This document shows positions 7,720-10,719 of a DNA stretch of 10,719 nucleotides, in pieces (within the stretch, counting starts at the first letter, position 1; the number at the start of each line of letters is the position of its first letter). A model generated the notes under the pieces. It ran no database searches. It was given only the letters and a program-made list of their open reading frames with translations, and was not told where the DNA came from. The DNA is from DAOUMU01 sp034409055 (lineage in GTDB: Bacteria; Chloroflexota; Anaerolineae; 4572-78; J111). A program made the position numbers and the translations under genes. The stretch is from NCBI GenBank assembly GCA_034409055.1, contig DAOUMU010000204.1:1-10719 (forward strand). Direction: 5' to 3'.

Positions 7720-9267
7720 TTATACCTCTATCCCAATCAAATACACTCGCAGCGTTTTCTCGTTCTCCGTCATCTCAACCACGGCTCCTGACTCGACCAG
7801 CACAGGATTGCTTTCCACCTTCTCGTCAAATACCACCAAGTAACCCTTAGACAGCCCAGCCGCTTGCAGGTAGTTCGTCAATTGCGCCCGGCCTTGCTCA
7901 AAAGAGGCCTGACCATACCAAATCTTTGTCTCCACAATGAATCGCTGGCCTCGATAGAAGGCCAAGATGTCCATTTCTCCAGCACTGGAGAGCGCCTCAA
8001 TGGTAACAAGTCCACCGATGCTTTTTAGGGCAGCAATCAGGTAACTTAGCAACAGGTATTGGCCGCTAATTTCCAGGGGGCGTCTTGTCGCCTCGCTCCG
8101 CAGTAAACGTATGCCGTGCTCTTCCATAAATGCCTTGAAGCTGTCTAACAAACGATCAAAGTCCAATTGGCCGTTGAGCACAAATTGATGTTGTCCCTCT
8201 CCATTCGCTGCCTGTTGGATAATACGATGAGCAGGGGCAAAGGCTTTAACCAGCATTCGCCGGTAAATTGGATTGGCTATGCGGGCATATCGTAATCCGG
8301 CTTCATCAGTTAAGGTCCGAAACACTCCATACATTAACAAATCTTGGGTTACTTCGTCTTGAAAGTCGTAATAGCGTGAGGGATTGAATAGAGCGGTGAT
8401 AACTTCGGCGCGGTGCAAGGTTGCCTTTGAGCGGATGGAAGAAAAATGGGTGTTGTTTTCACTGATCAGCAAGGCCAGGGCATAGTCAAGATGTGCCGAA
8501 GTGATGGGTTGGTTTCGATCGGGGACAATCTCTTGGGTGAGGAGTTGTCCCAGGCGGTTGACTAGAAAGGGCTGACCTTCTGTTTCCCGTGTGACAACTG
8601 CTATCACTTCTGGGTCAAAGGGTTGGCCCATCTCAGCAGTGTGCTGTTCCAGTAAATCGGCTACTTCCTCCGGCGTGAAATAAGGAACGGTGAACTGGTC
8701 AGCGATATTGAACGGCGACTGGGTTCCACCCAGTAGGGCTGGAACGTTCCGTACCCCAACCAGAATTAAGCTGTGCAGAGCATGATATTCTGGCTCGTCA
8801 CGGGCTATGTACATGGCTCGCAAAAGCGATAGGAGATTAGCGACAATATCATCGGGGGTCACGTCAAATTCATCAATGATAAGGACGCCGGATTGTTGGC
8901 GTTCCTGAACACAGATTTGTAACCAATCCACAAAGTCACCGTGGTCACGGATGACCACGGGCGTTTGAGTCACTTTCAAACGTCTGGCTTGTACCTGCAA
9001 TTGCCCCCCTAAGCGTTCGTACCAACGCGCTTCTTTAAACCCTTTGAGCGAACCAAAATCAAGAACTATTCCAAAATAGCTGCCTTCTGCTTCCAGTTCT
9101 GCTATCACTTCTCGAAACAAGGTGGTCTTGCCGGTCTGGCGGGCAGCGTTCAGAGTAAAATAGCGGCCTTTTTCGATCTTTTCGCGCATAGCCGCTTTAA
9201 CTGCAACACGATTGACATGATAATGTTGTTTGGGGTTAACCGGTCCAAAAGTGTTAAACTCACGCAT
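7720..9267 (-). CDS. AAA-type ATPase with C-terminal PD-(D/E)XK nuclease-like domain
   Basis: A 515-residue cytoplasmic protein. The N-terminal part (FNTFGPVNPKQHYHVNR) leads to Walker A A42-RQTGKTT-49, in which the first Gly is replaced. Walker B is VLIIDEFD (128-135), and a sensor-like LILVGVRN follows (167-174). Residues about 195-345 look like the helical lid and winged-helix region (FTPEEVADLL, TEGQPFLVNRL). The C-terminal domain (about 365-515) has the PD-(D/E)XK pattern: E424, D433 in GEMDILAF, E446-x-K448 in FIVETKIW, then QLTNYL at 462-467. This matches the AAA-ATPase plus nuclease-fold proteins common in bacteria, which stand alone and whose role is unknown; a DNA-related or defence role is guesswork. 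The ATG at 9267 has AGGAG six bases upstream. It has its own promoter and converges on the DUF3307 gene. Confidence 0.9.
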   Translation of the reverse strand: MREFNTFGPVNPKQHYHVNRVAVKAAMREKIEKGRYFTLNAARQTGKTTLFREVIAELEAEGSYFGIVLDFGSLKGFKEARWYERLGGQLQVQARRLKVTQTPVVIRDHGDFVDWLQICVQERQQSGVLIIDEFDVTPDDIVANLLSLLRAMYIARDEPEYHALHSLILVGVRNVPALLGGTQSPFNIADQFTVPYFTPEEVADLLEQHTAEMGQPFDPEVIAVVTRETEGQPFLVNRLGQLLTQEIVPDRNQPITSAHLDYALALLISENNTHFSSIRSKATLHRAEVITALFNPSRYYDFQDEVTQDLLMYGVFRTLTDEAGLRYARIANPIYRRMLVKAFAPAHRIIQQAANGEGQHQFVLNGQLDFDRLLDSFKAFMEEHGIRLLRSEATRRPLEISGQYLLLSYLIAALKSIGGLVTIEALSSAGEMDILAFYRGQRFIVETKIWYGQASFEQGRAQLTNYLQAAGLSKGYLVVFDEKVESNPVLVESGAVVEMTENEKTLRVYLIGIEV

Positions 9268-9286
9268 TTGGTACTCCTACATAAAA

Positions 9287-9314
9287 CATGAAACGCATTG
9301 TGCATTACGCAATG
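9287..9314. repeat. Degenerate heptamer run in the ATPase leader
   Basis: CATGAAA, CGCATTG, TGCATTA and CGCAATG follow each other at 7-base spacing. On the minus strand they read as GCGTAAT, GCACAAT, GCGTTTC, the same RCGTNNN pattern as the other loci but more decayed. CATTG 9296-9300 and CAATG 9310-9314 also pair. Alone it would be weak; it is listed because of the other loci. Confidence 0.45.
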
Positions 9315-9331
9315 ATTTTACATAACTTTCC

Positions 9332-9354
9332 AATAGTCATATAAAGTGACTATT
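9332..9354. promoter_or_regulatory. Perfect 8-bp dyad, operator-like
   Basis: AATAGTCA (9332-9339) and TGACTATT (9347-9354) are exact inverted copies around a 7-base A/T-rich spacer. The site lies about 65 bases upstream of the ATPase start codon and about 20 bases downstream of the predicted transcription start, which suits a repressor operator or an RNA hairpin. No regulator gene is adjacent. Confidence 0.45.
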
Positions 9355-9379
9355 AAATAAGGGAATATAATTCTATTTA

Positions 9380-9409
9380 ATTATAACGCTTTTTCATCTC
9401 ACTTAACAA
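9380..9409 (-). promoter_or_regulatory. Promoter of the ATPase-nuclease gene
   Basis: On the minus strand TTGTTA (9409-9404) and a perfect TATAAT (9385-9380) are 18 bases apart, in the most A/T-rich part of the window. Transcription would start near 9374, giving a leader of about 105 bases that contains the AATAGTCA dyad and the heptamer run. The -35 box overlaps the 3' end of the upstream membrane-protein gene. Confidence 0.55.
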
Positions 9410-10719
9410 TTATGTTAGCTAAATACAAAAAATCATCAGGACTACCATCAGTGCGACGGAGGCGCTGGCCCGTAGTAGCCTGGTACAGGCCAACAACAAG
9501 CGGATAATCCCCTGGGAGCAGATCATCCGGCAGAAGCAGGCCGTATCCCTGGGAAATCGTCTGTCCTGGCAGAAGCGGTGACTGCTCAACGTGCTGCCAG
9601 TCAACCAGCAGGCGATCATACTGGGCCACAGGCTGGGCGGGGGTGGCCTGGTTTAACAATTGGGTAAATACGGTAATGGCCTCCACCGGCACGCCTTGGG
9701 CGGCCAGTTCATCCCCGGTAGCGGCCTGCCAGGTCAGGCGCAATTTTAGGGTTTCGCCAGGGGGAAAGGGGGCAGCGACAATCCTGAAATCGACCAGGGT
9801 CAGCCCCCCCTGAAAGGGGATGTTGAGGGGGGTTGGTGGGGGTGATTCGGCTTCAGCGGCCAGGGCGTACAGGGTTAATTTGCCACTCCGGGCAAACCAT
9901 TGCTCCTGGATGGGAAATGCCTCCTGGTTAAGGCCGGCGGCGGTGACACTCATCGGATCGCTCTGGGTTAACCAACGCTCAAATAGCCAGACTCGCCTGG
10001 TTCTGGCTTGTGCGGCCTGCCACACCCGCTCGCGTTCAGCCGGCTGAATGGCCCGGGGTTCGCTCTCAATCCAGGCAAAGGTGGGCAGCGGTGGGTCCAG
10101 GTAGGCCATCAGCCGGACCGTGATTTCTTGCACGTCGCCAAAAGGCGGCATAGCAACCAGGAGGGAGTCGCCGGGCCGGGCCGTGGCCGTCAAGGTCTCC
10201 AACACAGGCCAATCAGTTTGGGCTTGCTCATCCAGCCGGCCAACCTCAGCCGTAGCCATCATCATCTGGTAGGTCAGGAAGAGGGCCAGCAGGGCCCCTA
10301 ACCCCTGACCCCTAACCCCTAACTCCTGCCCCCTGATAACCATTATCAAACCAACAGTCGCCAACGCAAATAGCATCAAAGCTGGCCTTAGCACCGGCCA
10401 CTCAACCATCAATCCTGCAGGTTGCTGGCGTAGCCAGATAATATCGATCAACCCCTCTTGCAAAATGTGCCAATGGGCCAGGGGGGGGAAGGCAGCCCAG
10501 TTAAAAACAAAGTTGTCGTTGGAGCCGAGTCGTAAAAAGTGCTCGTTAAAATCGACGGCAATGCCCAGCAGGTTAACGATCAGGCTGAGGGTAGCCAGGA
10601 GGCCGATGCCGAGCCAAGCGAGGAGACAGGTGATGGAGGATTGGGGATGCGTGTTGCGTGTTGCGTGTTGCGTGTTGCGTGTTACCATTCGCTCACCTGT
10701 GCCCGGTAGGGTATTCGCC
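9399..10719 (-). CDS. Membrane glycosyltransferase-like protein, C-terminal part (5' end outside window)
   Basis: The frame is open from the window edge to a TGA at 9399. The first ATG inside it, at 10688, sits on the edge of a heptamer repeat and has no ribosome site, so it is probably not the start. Numbering from that Met, hydrophobic helices lie at about 18-45, 101-118 and 129-146. A soluble region follows, ending in a beta-rich domain (about 295-429) with LRLTWQA and DDLLPGDYPLVVGLY. This is the usual tail of multi-membrane GT39/mannosyltransferase-type proteins in Chloroflexota, whose catalytic N-terminal half would lie beyond 10719. Three segments look like repeat DNA read in frame: TRNTQHATRNTH near 3-14, RGQELGVRGQGLG at 119-131, and SPPPTPLNIPFQGG at about 282-295. 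Family assignment rests on layout and tail, not on catalytic residues. Confidence 0.75.
   Translation of the reverse strand, partial: ANTLPGTGERMVTRNTQHATRNTHPQSSITCLLAWLGIGLLATLSLIVNLLGIAVDFNEHFLRLGSNDNFVFNWAAFPPLAHWHILQEGLIDIIWLRQQPAGLMVEWPVLRPALMLFALATVGLIMVIRGQELGVRGQGLGALLALFLTYQMMMATAEVGRLDEQAQTDWPVLETLTATARPGDSLLVAMPPFGDVQEITVRLMAYLDPPLPTFAWIESEPRAIQPAERERVWQAAQARTRRVWLFERWLTQSDPMSVTAAGLNQEAFPIQEQWFARSGKLTLYALAAEAESPPPTPLNIPFQGGLTLVDFRIVAAPFPPGETLKLRLTWQAATGDELAAQGVPVEAITVFTQLLNQATPAQPVAQYDRLLVDWQHVEQSPLLPGQTISQGYGLLLPDDLLPGDYPLVVGLYQATTGQRLRRTDGSPDDFLYLANIIVK
9804..9842. repeat. C/G-run palindrome encoding a proline-rich linker
   Basis: A run of seven C (9804-9810), TGAAA, then GGGG (9816-9819) forms a hairpin, followed by further runs of six G (9827-9832) and five G (9838-9842). 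On the coding strand it gives PPPTPLNIPFQGG, placed between the soluble region and the beta-rich tail. It may be a palindromic repeat inserted in frame or simply a Pro-rich linker. Confidence 0.45.
10295..10336. repeat. CCCCTAA-type heptamer repeat inside a gene, six units
   Basis: Six consecutive 7-base units: CCCCTAA, CCCCTGA, CCCCTAA, CCCCTAA, CTCCTGC, CCCCTGA. The block is exactly 42 bases, or 14 codons, so it keeps the frame and encodes a stretch with RGQ(E/G)LG repeats between two membrane helices. On the minus strand four GGGG runs are separated by three bases each, a standard G-quadruplex pattern. Heptamers starting with CCCC are known as STRR repeats in cyanobacteria. Confidence 0.85.
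10649..10683. repeat. GCGTGTT heptamer repeat, five perfect units
   Basis: Five identical GCGTGTT units stand head to tail. On the minus strand they read AACACGC and encode the TRNTQHATRNTH peptide in the membrane-protein frame, just before its first visible hydrophobic helix. Perfect copies suggest recent expansion compared with the decayed heptamers elsewhere in the window. Confidence 0.9.

Overview
The window looks like part of a chromosome from an uncultured-type Chloroflexota (Anaerolineae-like) bacterium. This is inference: the pointers are a fused Ser/Thr kinase-ATPase-TPR receptor, a DUF3307 membrane protein, a large membrane glycosyltransferase-type protein with a beta-rich tail, TTG starts with good Shine-Dalgarno sites, and short degenerate heptamer repeats between and inside genes. 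No rRNA, tRNA, CRISPR array or insertion-sequence transposase was recognised.

Layout. Positions 1-143 hold a nested inverted repeat built partly from heptamers. A Nudix hydrolase gene (161-709, minus) follows, with a remnant of an SNF2-family helicase behind it (791-2266, minus). The remnant keeps only the second helicase lobe, fused to a separate C-terminal domain. Diverging from it across a 129-base spacer with a likely extended -10 promoter is a 1253-residue protein kinase/STAND-type ATPase/TPR gene (2396-6157, plus). A 195-base spacer full of heptamer repeats and hairpins leads to a two-gene plus-strand unit: a pentapeptide-repeat protein with 44 unbroken repeats (6353-7162) and a DUF3307 membrane protein (7168-7704), five bases apart. 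Converging on these is an AAA-type ATPase with a C-terminal PD-(D/E)XK nuclease-like domain (7720-9267, minus), with a promoter and a perfect 8-bp dyad in its leader. Last is the C-terminal part of a membrane glycosyltransferase-like protein (9399 to the window edge, minus), whose 5' end lies outside.

How the parts relate. No single pathway joins these genes. The kinase and the ATPase-nuclease are stand-alone regulatory or possibly defence-type proteins; the Nudix enzyme is housekeeping. The most distinctive signal is a family of degenerate 7-base tandem repeats with an (A/G)CGT core, whose three-base tail changes from locus to locus. It occurs in three spacers and, with a second heptamer type (TTAGGGG-like), inside the reading frame of the terminal membrane protein, where both encode seven-residue-period peptide insertions next to membrane helices. 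Heptameric repeats are known from cyanobacteria (STRR sequences); whether this RCGTNNN family is described in this lineage cannot be settled here.
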